This document shows positions 1-7,619 of a DNA stretch of 64,000 bases, in pieces. Within the stretch, counting starts at the first letter, position 1. The number at the start of each line of letters is the position of its first letter. The position numbers were made by a program, and so were the translations under genes. The notes beneath the pieces were generated by a model. The model saw only the letters and a list, made by a program, of their open reading frames with translations, ran no database searches and was not told the origin of the DNA. The DNA is from Filimonas sp. (GTDB lineage Bacteria > Bacteroidota > Bacteroidia > Chitinophagales > Chitinophagaceae), in NCBI GenBank assembly GCA_017306865.1, contig JAFKHH010000011.1, positions 496,001-560,000 on the forward strand, written 5' to 3'.

Positions 1-620
1 TAGACAAGAACAAGATCAGCAATGGTAGTTTTTATAGCGGCGCCATGGGCAACGCTAGCTGGACAGCCGTGAGAAATGATACAGCAACATTGCCTGACCT
101 GGCTGCTATGTACCTGAAGAATGGTGAAGACGGTCGCCTGAACTTTACCTTTAAAGACCTGGATGGCAAACCGGTTTCTATTAAAGATGCTCAATTTAAA
201 AATAAAGTAGTAGTCATACAGTTGCTGGGTTCCTGGTGCCCAAATTGTATGGATGAAACCGCTTTTCTGAGTGACTGGTATAAAAAGAACCACCAGCGCG
301 GTGTAGAGATCATTGGTTTGGCTTATGAGTATAGCACAGACTTTGCCCGCTCTCAAAGGGACCTGCGCAGGTTTCAGCAACGATTCAAAGTAGACTATCC
401 TATGCTGATAACAGGTGTTACTGTAATGGATTCATTACGCACAGAAAAAACATTGCCACAATTCACACCGATAAAAACTTTCCCGACTTCTCTTGTATTA
501 GATAAGAAAGGAGTAGTCCGTAAAATAGATACGGGCTTCTTCGGCCCAGGTACAGGTGTGTATTATGAAAACTACAAGAAAGAATTTGAGAAAACGATCA
601 GTGAATTATTAGCAGAGTAA
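1..620 (+). CDS. TlpA/AhpC-type thioredoxin-like protein, 5' end missing
   Basis: The reading frame is open from the window edge, so the gene is cut at its 5' end. An internal ATG at 45 is unlikely to be the true start. The visible part is a thioredoxin fold of the TlpA/ResA kind: a hydrophobic strand leads into G-S-W-C-P-N-C, with Cys codons at 237 and 246, followed by the proline-containing stretch F-P-T-S-L-V-L and a C-terminal helix. Such proteins are periplasmic or membrane-anchored disulfide reductases, often serving cytochrome maturation or redox stress. The N-terminal part, which would show the anchor, lies outside the window. The repeat phrase TTTGAGATTTGAAA begins directly after the stop codon. 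Confidence 0.85.
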   Translation, partial: DKNKISNGSFYSGAMGNASWTAVRNDTATLPDLAAMYLKNGEDGRLNFTFKDLDGKPVSIKDAQFKNKVVVIQLLGSWCPNCMDETAFLSDWYKKNHQRGVEIIGLAYEYSTDFARSQRDLRRFQQRFKVDYPMLITGVTVMDSLRTEKTLPQFTPIKTFPTSLVLDKKGVVRKIDTGFFGPGTGVYYENYKKEFEKTISELLAE

Positions 621-1016
621 TTTGAGATTTGAAACTCCTCCTAGTCTCCGACTAGGAGGAAAAGGCATATCGACTCCGTCGATGTTATTGTCGACAGAGT
701 CGACATTCCATCCCTTCCTGGTCGGAGACCAGGAAGAGGAGAGTGAACCACACATCTCAAATCTTAAATATCAAATTTCAAAGCCCCGGCGCGTGTCCTC
801 ACGCGCTGGTTGGTAACTGGTTCGTGAAGACACGAACCAGGGCGAAGATGTTATTGTCGACAGAGTCAACATTCCATCCCTTCCTGGTCGAAGACCAGGA
901 AGGGTAAACCACTCATCTCAAATTTTAAATCTCAAATCTCAAATTCTTTTCTCTTCATAATTTCTTAACCTGCCGTTACCCTTATAAAGCACTAGTTTGC
1001 GCCAAATCTACTGCTG
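621..1016. repeat. Non-coding stretch built of hairpin repeats between the thioredoxin-like gene and the GH1 gene
   Basis: No gene is credible here. The stretch begins with a GAGATTTGAAA phrase at 622 and contains perfect short hairpins: TCCTCCTAGT/ACTAGGAGGA (636-660), TGTCGAC-AGA-GTCGACA (689-705) and CTTCCTGGTC-GGA-GACCAGGAAG (714-736). The 56-bp block 681-736 is repeated at 847-902 with two changes, flanking a CGTGTC-type element at 783-847. The CTCAAAT phrases at 753-780 and 914-945 are reverse complements of the phrase at 622. The loops share the word TCTCCGA or its complement. Confidence 0.75.
783..847. repeat. CGTGTC-type double-hairpin element, copy 1
   Basis: About 65 bp. The outer arms GCCCcgG and CAGGGCGAAG can pair and enclose two small palindromes, GCGCGTGTCCTCACGCGC and GGTTCGTG-AAGA-CACGAACC. 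Related copies lie at 27961-28029, 28077-28144 and 34911-34976. The hairpin stems keep their pairing although their bases differ between copies, which points to conservation of structure. Confidence 0.75.
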
Positions 1017-2369
1017 TTGCAAGCATATCATAAGTTAAGTGCCAAAGCCTTTGGCGATGATTTTTTGTGGGGCGTAGCTATCTCAGCACAACAAAACGAA
1101 GGTGCATACAACCTGTATGGCCGTGGCCTCTCCATCTGGGATACTTTCGCAAGGCGACAAGGAAAAATAAAAGGTGCAGCAAAGCCCTATGTCAATTGCG
1201 ATTTTTACCACCGTTATAAAGATGACCTCTTACTGGCAAAAGCTTTAGGCTTTAATACCTTCCGCTTTTCCATTTCCTGGTCTCGCATTTTGCCTGATGG
1301 CATAGGCAAAGCAAATAAAGAAGGCATTGCTTTTTATAATAAAGTGATAGATGAATGCCTGAAATTGGACCTTGTACCATTTGTAACATTATACCATTGG
1401 GATCTGCCACAGGCATTAGAGAAAGAAGGCGGCTGGACCAGCTATCGCATGCTGAAATGGTTTACACGATTTACTACTGTGTGTGCAGAGGAATTTGGTG
1501 ACCGGGTAAAACACTGGATAGTGCTGAATGAGCCAATGGGCTTTACCTCGCTTGGTTACATGCTGGGAAAACATGCACCTGGTAAAATAGGATTAAGCAA
1601 CTTCTTACCTGCTGTGCACAATGCGGTACTATGCCAGGCAGAAGGCGGCCGTATATTGCGCGATCTCGTACCACATGCACACATAGGGACTAGCTTTTCC
1701 TGTTCAGAAATAGTGCCTTACTCCGATAAGCCGGAAGATGTGCAGGCTGCAAAGCGGATGGATATACTGATGAACCGCCTCTTGATTGAACCCGCATTGG
1801 GAAGAGGGTATCCGCAGGATGATTTTAAGTTCCTGGAAAAGCTGGAACTGCATAATAAAGCGTGGAAGTACAAAGAACGGATGACATTCAATTTTGATTT
1901 TATTGGTCTGCAAAATTACTTCCCCTTAGTCATTAAGTATAATGGCATCATACCAATAGTACAGGCATCGGAAGTAAAAGCGTCTACACGTAAAGTGCCT
2001 TATACCGCTATGGGGTGGGAGGTGAATGGAGAAAGCTTTTACAGGTTGATAAAGCGCTTTTGGCTCTATGGAAGTGTAAAAGAGATCATCATATCTGAAA
2101 GTGGTGCTGCATTTAAAGATGAAGTGGTAAATGGAGAGATCAATGATGTGCAGCGCATCGCCTACTTCCAGGAGTATTTAAGTGCATTGCAGAAGGCAAA
2201 GCAGGAAGGCGTAAATGTGAAAGGCTATCTGGCATGGACATTAACGGATAATTTTGAATGGGCTGAAGGCTTCAAAGCCCGCTTTGGCCTGGTACATACG
2301 GACACCAATACACAGTTACGTACAATTAAAAATTCCGGGTACTGGTTCAGGGATTTCCTGCAGAAATAG
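1017..2369 (+). CDS. Family 1 glycoside hydrolase (beta-glucosidase-like)
   Basis: 450 residues, the usual length for GH1. The protein opens with the family hallmark F-L-W-G-V-A-I-S-A-Q-Q-N-E-G. The acid/base motif is L-N-E-P (Glu172). The nucleophile motif reads I-S-E-S-G (Glu361), where most GH1 enzymes have T/S-E-N-G. The aglycone-side motif N-F-E-W-A-E-G is present near residue 413. There is no signal peptide, so a cytoplasmic enzyme hydrolysing beta-linked disaccharides is likely; the exact sugar cannot be told. No in-frame ATG lies near the expected N-terminus, so TTG at 1017 is the likely start. The gene stands alone and is followed by a MITE-like element. Confidence 0.9.
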   Translation: MQAYHKLSAKAFGDDFLWGVAISAQQNEGAYNLYGRGLSIWDTFARRQGKIKGAAKPYVNCDFYHRYKDDLLLAKALGFNTFRFSISWSRILPDGIGKANKEGIAFYNKVIDECLKLDLVPFVTLYHWDLPQALEKEGGWTSYRMLKWFTRFTTVCAEEFGDRVKHWIVLNEPMGFTSLGYMLGKHAPGKIGLSNFLPAVHNAVLCQAEGGRILRDLVPHAHIGTSFSCSEIVPYSDKPEDVQAAKRMDILMNRLLIEPALGRGYPQDDFKFLEKLELHNKAWKYKERMTFNFDFIGLQNYFPLVIKYNGIIPIVQASEVKASTRKVPYTAMGWEVNGESFYRLIKRFWLYGSVKEIIISESGAAFKDEVVNGEINDVQRIAYFQEYLSALQKAKQEGVNVKGYLAWTLTDNFEWAEGFKARFGLVHTDTNTQLRTIKNSGYWFRDFLQK

Positions 2370-2398
2370 ATACGCAGGTGTCATAAAGTAATCTACTG

Positions 2399-2774
2399 TG
2401 CAGTAGTATAAGCGGGAAAACGAAATGTCCACTTTTTTAAAACGAAATGTCCCGTTTTTTTAATATAAGAAAATCTGAAACCTAATGGCAGTAAGGGGTT
2501 GAAAGAATTGTAATCAAATGAAATGTCAGTCCAACTGTACGGCCAACTATCTTTCTTAAATAAATGACTATTATAGCAATTGGATAATCGCTTAGTAATC
2601 AATGTGTTTTTTGCCTGCTTGATATCGCATTTCTCCATATTTTTAAAAAAAATGGACATTTCGTTTTAATTGACAAATGTTGTAAAAGGGCTAAAACCCT
2701 TACATGGCTTGTGTTTTAGCTAATAATGTAAAACTAGCTTTGGGACATTTCGTTTTTGCGTTTATAGTAATGCA
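2399..2774. mobile_element. 376-bp MITE-like element with IS21-type multiple terminal repeats
   Basis: The ends are imperfect 32-bp inverted repeats (2399-2430 and 2743-2774; 27 of 32 bases match) and both start with TGCA. Each end carries the 14-mer AAAACGAAATGTCC twice: at 2417-2430 and 2439-2452 on the left, and as its complement at 2654-2667 and 2743-2756 on the right. Several direct repeats pointing inward at each end are a known trait of IS21-family elements. The roughly 200-bp centre encodes nothing convincing. I see no clear target duplication. It is probably an internally deleted, non-autonomous derivative; the family assignment is inference. Confidence 0.6.
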
Positions 2775-2793
2775 GTAACTGAGAAGAAAATCC

Positions 2794-2826
2794 TTTTTCG
2801 ACATTTTTTGTTTTTTTGTCGAAAAA
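2794..2826. promoter_or_regulatory. Probable TetR operator 1 (autoregulatory)
   Basis: Inverted repeat TTTTTCGACA-N13-TGTCGAAAAA. The core TTCGACA-N13-TGTCGAA spans 27 bp (2797-2823) and recurs with identical spacing at 3499-3525 before the MFS gene. It lies between or over the putative -33 and -7 boxes of the TetR gene, where a bound repressor would block transcription. Confidence 0.75.
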
Positions 2827-2840
2827 TGAATTTACCTTTG
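2807..2840 (+). promoter_or_regulatory. Putative Bacteroidota-type promoter of the TetR gene
   Basis: TTTG at 2807-2810 and TACCTTTG (matching TAnnTTTG) at 2833-2840, with a 22-bp gap, a few bases longer than usual. The start codon is 22 bp further on. The promoter overlaps operator 1. Confidence 0.45.
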
Positions 2841-2862
2841 TGCTGCATCAGCAATATGTTCA

Positions 2863-3480
2863 ATGCCGGCAAACAATCTACTTAAGGAAGATATAATACA
2901 GCAGCAGATCCTGCAAGCCGCCCAGCAGCTATTTCAAAAACATGGTTATCAAAAAGTAACGATGGACGATGTAGCAAAAGCGATCGGTAAAGGGAGAAGT
3001 TCGTTGTATTATTACTATAAGAACAAAGATGAGGTGTTTGCTGCTGTAATGGACGCGGAGATCAAAGACATTATAAGCGAGATAGCAAGCAAGATGGAGC
3101 AAGTGGGAACTGTAGAGGAAAAACTGCGTGCTTTTGGCGTTACCAAAACAAAAATATCCCGCAAGCGTAAAGCTTTCTTTGAAGCGCTGGAAACAGGAAT
3201 GAATCCGGATGAGATGTCCCTATATGTACAAAAGAAACAGGCTATTCAAAAGAAGATAAGAAAAGAAGAAGCCATTTTGTTAAACCAGGTTTTGGCACAA
3301 GGCGCAAAGAAAGGTGAAGTCAATACGCTGGATGCAAAAGAGCAACAAACCATTCTCTTTGTCTTTACCAGCAGCTTGCGTGGTTTGAGAGGGGAAATGT
3401 TCCTGGATAATAGCTACAACCGTATAGAACCTGCTATTGATATGCTTGTGCAAATGACAATGTTGGCTTTGAATAAATAA
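2863..3480 (+). CDS. TetR/AcrR family transcriptional regulator
   Basis: 205 residues. The N-terminal helix-turn-helix is clear: T-M-D-D-V-A-K-A-I-G-K-G-R-S-S-L-Y-Y-Y-Y (residues 33-52), followed by K-N-K-D-E-V. The C-terminal half is helical and variable, as expected for the ligand-binding and dimer domain. The gene is followed after 37 bp by an MFS exporter gene, the classic repressor-pump pair. Matching inverted repeats precede both genes, so it probably represses itself and the pump and is released by the pump's substrate. The ligand is unknown. Confidence 0.92.
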   Translation: MPANNLLKEDIIQQQILQAAQQLFQKHGYQKVTMDDVAKAIGKGRSSLYYYYKNKDEVFAAVMDAEIKDIISEIASKMEQVGTVEEKLRAFGVTKTKISRKRKAFFEALETGMNPDEMSLYVQKKQAIQKKIRKEEAILLNQVLAQGAKKGEVNTLDAKEQQTILFVFTSSLRGLRGEMFLDNSYNRIEPAIDMLVQMTMLALNK

Positions 3481-3498
3481 AAATTTTTTTGACCAATA

Positions 3499-3525
3499 TT
3501 CGACATTTTATCAAAAAATGTCGAA
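3499..3525. promoter_or_regulatory. Probable TetR operator 2, overlapping the first ATG of the MFS gene
   Basis: Perfect 11-bp arms TTCGACATTTT (3499-3509) and AAAATGTCGAA (3515-3525) around ATCAA. Core and spacing are the same as in operator 1. The ATG at 3518 sits inside the right arm, so either translation starts within the operator or the real start is the ATG at 3554. Confidence 0.8.
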
Positions 3526-4831
3526 AAGTAAATTGAGTTATTCCAGGTTAGATATGATACAGGCAGAAAAAAGAAACGCTTTCCGGGCCTTCCGCAACAG
3601 AAACTATGCATTGTTTTTTTGCGGGCAGTCCATTTCGCAGATCGGCACCTGGATGCAGCGTACCGCTGTTAGTTGGGTTATTTACTCCACCACCCACTCC
3701 GCATCTATGTTAGGGCTGGCCGTATTTGCACAGCAGTTTCCTTCCTTCCTGTTCTCCTTACTTGGAGGGATTGTTTCTGACAGGTATGATCGTCGCAAAA
3801 TATTATTGATCACACAAACAGCCTCTCTTATACAATCTATATTATTGGCAGTACTCACTTTTACCAATCACTACGTTGTTTGGGAGATCTTATTGCTAAG
3901 CGTAGTCTTAGGTATTGTAAATGCATTTGATACACCCGCAAGGCAACCTATGGTGCATGAACTGGTAAGTAATAAAGAAGATATTGTAAATGCGCTTGCA
4001 TTGAACTCGGCTATGGTAAACATAGCCAGGTTAATTGGGCCGGCGCTATCTGGTATCGTATTACAGTCATTCGGCGCACATACCTGTTTTTCTTTAAACG
4101 CATTTAGTTTTCTGGCAGTAATAGCTTCATTACTACTGATAAAGCTGCCTCCTTTTACTCCGCCTGTTCTTAAAAAGAAAGTGACGGCTGAGTTGTCAGA
4201 AGGGTTTACTTACCTAAAGCAAACACCACGCATAGGTATCATCATCATTCTTCTAATGTGTATGGCATTATTTGTATTGCCTTATGATACACTGATGCCT
4301 GTGTTTGCTAAAACCATCTTTGAAGGTAACGCACGCACATTCGGATACATTGCAAGTGCTATTGGATTTGGGTCTATCATCGGCAGCCTCTACCTGGCCT
4401 CTTTAAAAAGAGATACAGACCTTACCGGTATCCTGCTTATCAGCATTGTAGTGCTAGGTATTGGGTTGATCGGGTTTTCCCGTTGCCCATCCTTTTACTG
4501 GGCCATTCCGTTTGCTGTTATTATTGGTTTTGCTGCGCTTACGCCCATGACAGCAAGTATTACTATTATACAGATGGAAGCCGCAGCGCACATGCGCGGC
4601 AGGGTTATGAGCTACATTGCTATGGCATACTTTGGTATGCTGCCATTAGGCAGTTTGCTGGCCGGAGCTGTATCACAGAAAATAGCTGCACCTGTAACTA
4701 TGTTGTTACAAGGCTGCATAGCTATAGTAACTGCCTGGGTGTTTTCCCGTTATTTAAAACCCGAAAAGCTAAATAATGAAAACCTGGAAGAATTGCAGGA
4801 AGCTGAACATGCAATTGTAGAAGAAGCATAA
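3518..4831 (+). CDS. MFS transporter, drug or siderophore exporter type
   Basis: 437 residues with about 12 hydrophobic segments. The MFS signature G-G-I-V-S-D-R-Y-D-R-R-K-I lies between the second and third membrane helices (about residues 83-95), and a related N-A-F-D-T-P-A-R-Q motif follows helix 4, as in the EntS-like exporter group. The start is ambiguous. ATG 3518 is embedded in the operator; ATG 3554 gives a protein 12 residues shorter beginning M-I-Q-A-E-K and still precedes the first helix. The gene belongs to a unit with the upstream TetR gene. The substrate is unknown. Confidence 0.9.
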   Translation: MSKSKLSYSRLDMIQAEKRNAFRAFRNRNYALFFCGQSISQIGTWMQRTAVSWVIYSTTHSASMLGLAVFAQQFPSFLFSLLGGIVSDRYDRRKILLITQTASLIQSILLAVLTFTNHYVVWEILLLSVVLGIVNAFDTPARQPMVHELVSNKEDIVNALALNSAMVNIARLIGPALSGIVLQSFGAHTCFSLNAFSFLAVIASLLLIKLPPFTPPVLKKKVTAELSEGFTYLKQTPRIGIIIILLMCMALFVLPYDTLMPVFAKTIFEGNARTFGYIASAIGFGSIIGSLYLASLKRDTDLTGILLISIVVLGIGLIGFSRCPSFYWAIPFAVIIGFAALTPMTASITIIQMEAAAHMRGRVMSYIAMAYFGMLPLGSLLAGAVSQKIAAPVTMLLQGCIAIVTAWVFSRYLKPEKLNNENLEELQEAEHAIVEEA

Positions 4832-4854
4832 TACGCACAATAAAACAAATAAAA

Positions 4855-5415
4855 ATGAGCAACAACACAAGCAACACCGCCTTATTGGTAATGGACATGC
4901 AGACAGCTATGCTCGGCATGATACCCCACGCAGCCACACTTATTAGCAATGTGGCAAAGGCTATTGAAAACGCCCGCAGCAATAACATTCCTGTTATTTA
5001 TGTAGTGGTAGGTTTTAGAAAAAATGCACCAGAGATCAGCACCAACAACAAAGGGTTTATGACAAATAAGCAATTGTTTGCCAGTGTAAGCACGGCAGAG
5101 TTTACAGCTATACATCCCGATCTTGCGCCTGGTGAAAACGAATGTGTGGTTATTAAACGCCGTGTGAGTGCATTCTCAGGTAGTGACCTGGAAGTGATCC
5201 TGCGGGCTTTTAATATTCAACACATGGTGTTAACTGGCATTGCAACCAGTGGTGTAGTACTCTCTACTGTACGGGAAGCGTCAGATAAAGATTACCGCAT
5301 TACGGTATTGGCAGATGGCTGTGCGGATAGGGAAGAAGATGTACATGAGCTATTGAATGAAAAAGTATTTCCACGCCAGGCAGATGTGCTTACGGTAGCA
5401 GAGTGGATCGCATAA
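4855..5415 (+). CDS. Isochorismatase-fold protein lacking the usual catalytic cysteine
   Basis: 186 residues. The family layout is present: A-L-L-V-M-D-M-Q with Asp14, Lys101 in V-V-I-K-R-R-V-S-A-F, and the G-I-A-T-S-G-V-V-L-S-T segment (residues 128-138). In active cysteine hydrolases of this family (nicotinamidase, isochorismatase) this segment reads G-x-x-T-x-x-C; here the Cys position is Val134 and no other Cys is nearby. The subgroup with T-S-G-V-V is common, but its reaction is unknown to me. It starts 23 bp after the MFS gene and is probably co-transcribed with it. It may act on a compound handled by the pump, or be a non-catalytic relative. Confidence 0.88.
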   Translation: MSNNTSNTALLVMDMQTAMLGMIPHAATLISNVAKAIENARSNNIPVIYVVVGFRKNAPEISTNNKGFMTNKQLFASVSTAEFTAIHPDLAPGENECVVIKRRVSAFSGSDLEVILRAFNIQHMVLTGIATSGVVLSTVREASDKDYRITVLADGCADREEDVHELLNEKVFPRQADVLTVAEWIA

Positions 5416-5421
5416 GTATAT

Positions 5422-5455
5422 AATTTCCCGGGCAACGATAGTTGCCTGGGGAATT
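5422..5455. terminator. Bidirectional terminator hairpin
   Basis: The arms AATTTCCCGGGCAAC and GTTGCCTGGGGAATT pair over 15 positions with two wobbles, around GATA. It lies between two convergent genes, with A/T-rich flanks on both strands. Confidence 0.75.
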
Positions 5456-5468
5456 TGCTTGTATGTAC

Positions 5469-7325
5469 TTAATAGATCGAATTATTGTCATCGTCATTTA
5501 CTTGTATAATTGACGGCGCTTTAATGTAATTGTTATTGTAGCGGAAGTTTAAGTCACTTTGCAACATTACCTTAAAGCCATTGTTGGTATCGCCACGACG
5601 AGGGAAATATGCAAAGCGAAGTTCAATAGTGCCAAATACAAAGTTGTTGTTACGTGTACGCAAGCCACCGCCAAGGCTGTAATAAAAATCAGATTTGTTG
5701 ATTGGTTTTTGTTCTGGTGTCAGCATACACACATCCCCAAATGTGAACGGCGCAAACTGGAAGCCGAATATTTTATACTTCAGGAAGAAGTAAGTTTCGC
5801 TATGCAGGCTTATTCTTCTATCGCCCACAATAGAATCTGTGGACATATAGCGAACGCCGAACGTATTATCGATGCGAAGCGGATCAAATGTAGTTCGGTT
5901 AAACTGGCGTGCTGCGCTGAAGCGTACATACTGCCTTATCTTCAGGTTATTGTATAATATCAGCCTGCTGAAGTAAGTAGCACCCGCAAGTATGTTTGCA
6001 TCCTGGAACCCGTTTTCATGAAAGAATGATCCGGCGCGTAAAAAGTATTGTAAAATGCTCCCGCGTTTCGATACGAAATACCGGTTTGCATCCACACCTA
6101 TATACAGCCTGCCCAGCGTCTTTTGCTCGTACCAGCCAGAGGTAAGCGATACATTGTAGCCGTAAGGAATATCTTCCGTAGTACCGAAGCCATACAAATA
6201 GTTCGTCTTGTAAAAGTCCTGTTTAAAGAACGTTATTTGCCCAAGTGCGGCTTGCTTATTGTCGAATTTGAGGTTGTAATCCTTAGCAACCTGGTAGGGT
6301 GCCTGGGTAAAATAATTTCTGAAATAGCGCGCACTGATGAAAGCACGTTTGCGCCGTTCCTTATTGGCCAGTAATTTTTTTACATCAAGGTTGTAGCCAA
6401 TCCATCCATCGTACAAGTTGTATTTATAATTGTAATATTCACTGTCAGGAAGATTATAGGCATTCGTAGATTGTGTGCGGCCAATAGTCAGCGCGCCGGC
6501 TATATGTGCGTATTGAGAATACAAAGGCCTGTCCAGTCGTGCTATCCACCCCTGTTCATCCTCACGCCCGTCTCCTATATTATTGTTGATGGTTGTGTAT
6601 GCAAGGCTGGCATTAATGAAACTATTACCAATATTGCTTTTCGTGTACAGCAATTCATATCCGAAATGCGGCGTTCGCTTCTGGTCTACCAGCGTAGTAA
6701 AGCGGACGCTTTGTCCCATGCCCAATACGTTCGCATCGCCAATGCGCCCTTTAAAACGGTCTGCACTCAGGTCACTCAGCTCTGCAGTAAGTGAAAAGAG
6801 GTCTTTGGTAATGACGACAATATCCACCGAGTCATTATTACCCGGAATGTAGTTAACCAATATACGGGCATCCTGTATAAAGTTCAGCGTACGCAGGTAA
6901 CGCTCGTTATCGGCAACCTTATACGCATTCAGCGTATTGCCCTCGTGGATAAACATGTTTTCCTTTATTACCCAGTTCCGGGTCTTTTTGTGCAGGCTGT
7001 TTAGCAGGCGGGTGCCGAAATATTTGATCCTGTGAGACGTGTCTTCAAATATTTTATCAAATCCAAATTCTTTGATGATCACGCGCCGGATCACTTTGCC
7101 CTCAAACGGAAGGAAAGGTGTTTCTGCGGGTGTATTTACCAAAACTGTAGAATCGTTGGGTACACTCCTACTCACCGCATTGATAGCTGCCTGCAGAATG
7201 TTGTTCTTCTTTTTGGAAACCTTTGTACTGTCCGCCTTTTGCCCACATACATGATCATGTACAATGAGGAGAAGGCATAGGGATAACATTCCCAAACGGG
7301 CTATATGACAGACTTGGTTAAACAA
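5469..7325 (-). CDS. Outer-membrane protein with POTRA-like domain and beta-barrel (Omp85/BamA-like)
   Basis: 618 residues. The N-terminus has a signal peptide (hydrophobic G-M-L-S-L-C-L-L-L-I-V). Residues about 75-165 look like a POTRA domain: V-I-R-R-V-I-I-K-E-F-G-F, then helices, then the N-D-S-V-D-I-V-V-I-T-K-D strand. The remaining 430 residues alternate polar and aromatic residues, as in a 16-strand barrel. Omp85 proteins insert or translocate proteins or lipids in the outer membrane. With one POTRA-like unit it is not BamA itself; it may be a TamA- or surface-antigen-type paralogue common in Bacteroidota. It ends in N-S-I-Y, with an aromatic last residue. Confidence 0.7.
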   Translation of the reverse strand: MFNQVCHIARLGMLSLCLLLIVHDHVCGQKADSTKVSKKKNNILQAAINAVSRSVPNDSTVLVNTPAETPFLPFEGKVIRRVIIKEFGFDKIFEDTSHRIKYFGTRLLNSLHKKTRNWVIKENMFIHEGNTLNAYKVADNERYLRTLNFIQDARILVNYIPGNNDSVDIVVITKDLFSLTAELSDLSADRFKGRIGDANVLGMGQSVRFTTLVDQKRTPHFGYELLYTKSNIGNSFINASLAYTTINNNIGDGREDEQGWIARLDRPLYSQYAHIAGALTIGRTQSTNAYNLPDSEYYNYKYNLYDGWIGYNLDVKKLLANKERRKRAFISARYFRNYFTQAPYQVAKDYNLKFDNKQAALGQITFFKQDFYKTNYLYGFGTTEDIPYGYNVSLTSGWYEQKTLGRLYIGVDANRYFVSKRGSILQYFLRAGSFFHENGFQDANILAGATYFSRLILYNNLKIRQYVRFSAARQFNRTTFDPLRIDNTFGVRYMSTDSIVGDRRISLHSETYFFLKYKIFGFQFAPFTFGDVCMLTPEQKPINKSDFYYSLGGGLRTRNNNFVFGTIELRFAYFPRRGDTNNGFKVMLQSDLNFRYNNNYIKAPSIIQVNDDDNNSIY

Positions 7326-7421
7326 AAACGGTTTTTATATTTCAATATAAGACTAATACGATTATAGCGATCAATGTTTTGGGAGAAGGGGGCAATAATT
7401 ATGCTAAGAGATTGTTAAGGG

Positions 7422-7560
7422 GAGACGTGAATCGTGAAACGGCAATCGTGAGTGGGTGTACTCGCAACTGACAACTCACATATGAAATAATAAGACCTAT
7501 AAGGTTTTTGAAACCTTATAGGTCTGTGCGGGCTTATTCACGATTGCCGTTTCACGTCTC
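7422..7560. repeat. Nested palindrome: 'ACGTGAATCGTGA' phrases around an AGACCTATAAGG palindrome
   Basis: The outer arms are GAGACGTGAATCGTGAAAC (7422) and the complementary TTTCACGTCTC (ending 7560), both continuing into CGGCAATCGTGA. Inside lies a palindrome with 15-bp perfect arms, AGACCTATAAGGTTT (7493-7507) and its complement (7511-7525). The flanking genes run in the same direction. The rest of 7326-7619 shows nothing else apart from the nagB terminator. Confidence 0.8.
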
Positions 7561-7573
7561 TCGATTCCCAACA

Positions 7574-7601
7574 AAAAAGGCTGGCCGGGGCCAACCTTTT
7601 T
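7574..7601 (-). terminator. Terminator of the nagB-like gene
   Basis: AAAAAGGCTGG (7574-7584) pairs with CCAACCTTTTT (7591-7601) with one mismatch. Read on the minus strand this is a GC stem followed by a U-run, 19 bp after the stop codon. Confidence 0.75.
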
Positions 7602-7619
7602 CTATAAAAAAACGTACGA

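Noticed and set aside
622-816. Open frame of 64 codons after the thioredoxin-like gene
   Set aside because: It runs through hairpin repeats shared with other intergenic regions and has no protein-like composition.
2393-2659. Open frame of 88 codons on the minus strand
   Set aside because: It lies wholly inside the MITE-like element and reads through its terminal repeats; no known domain.
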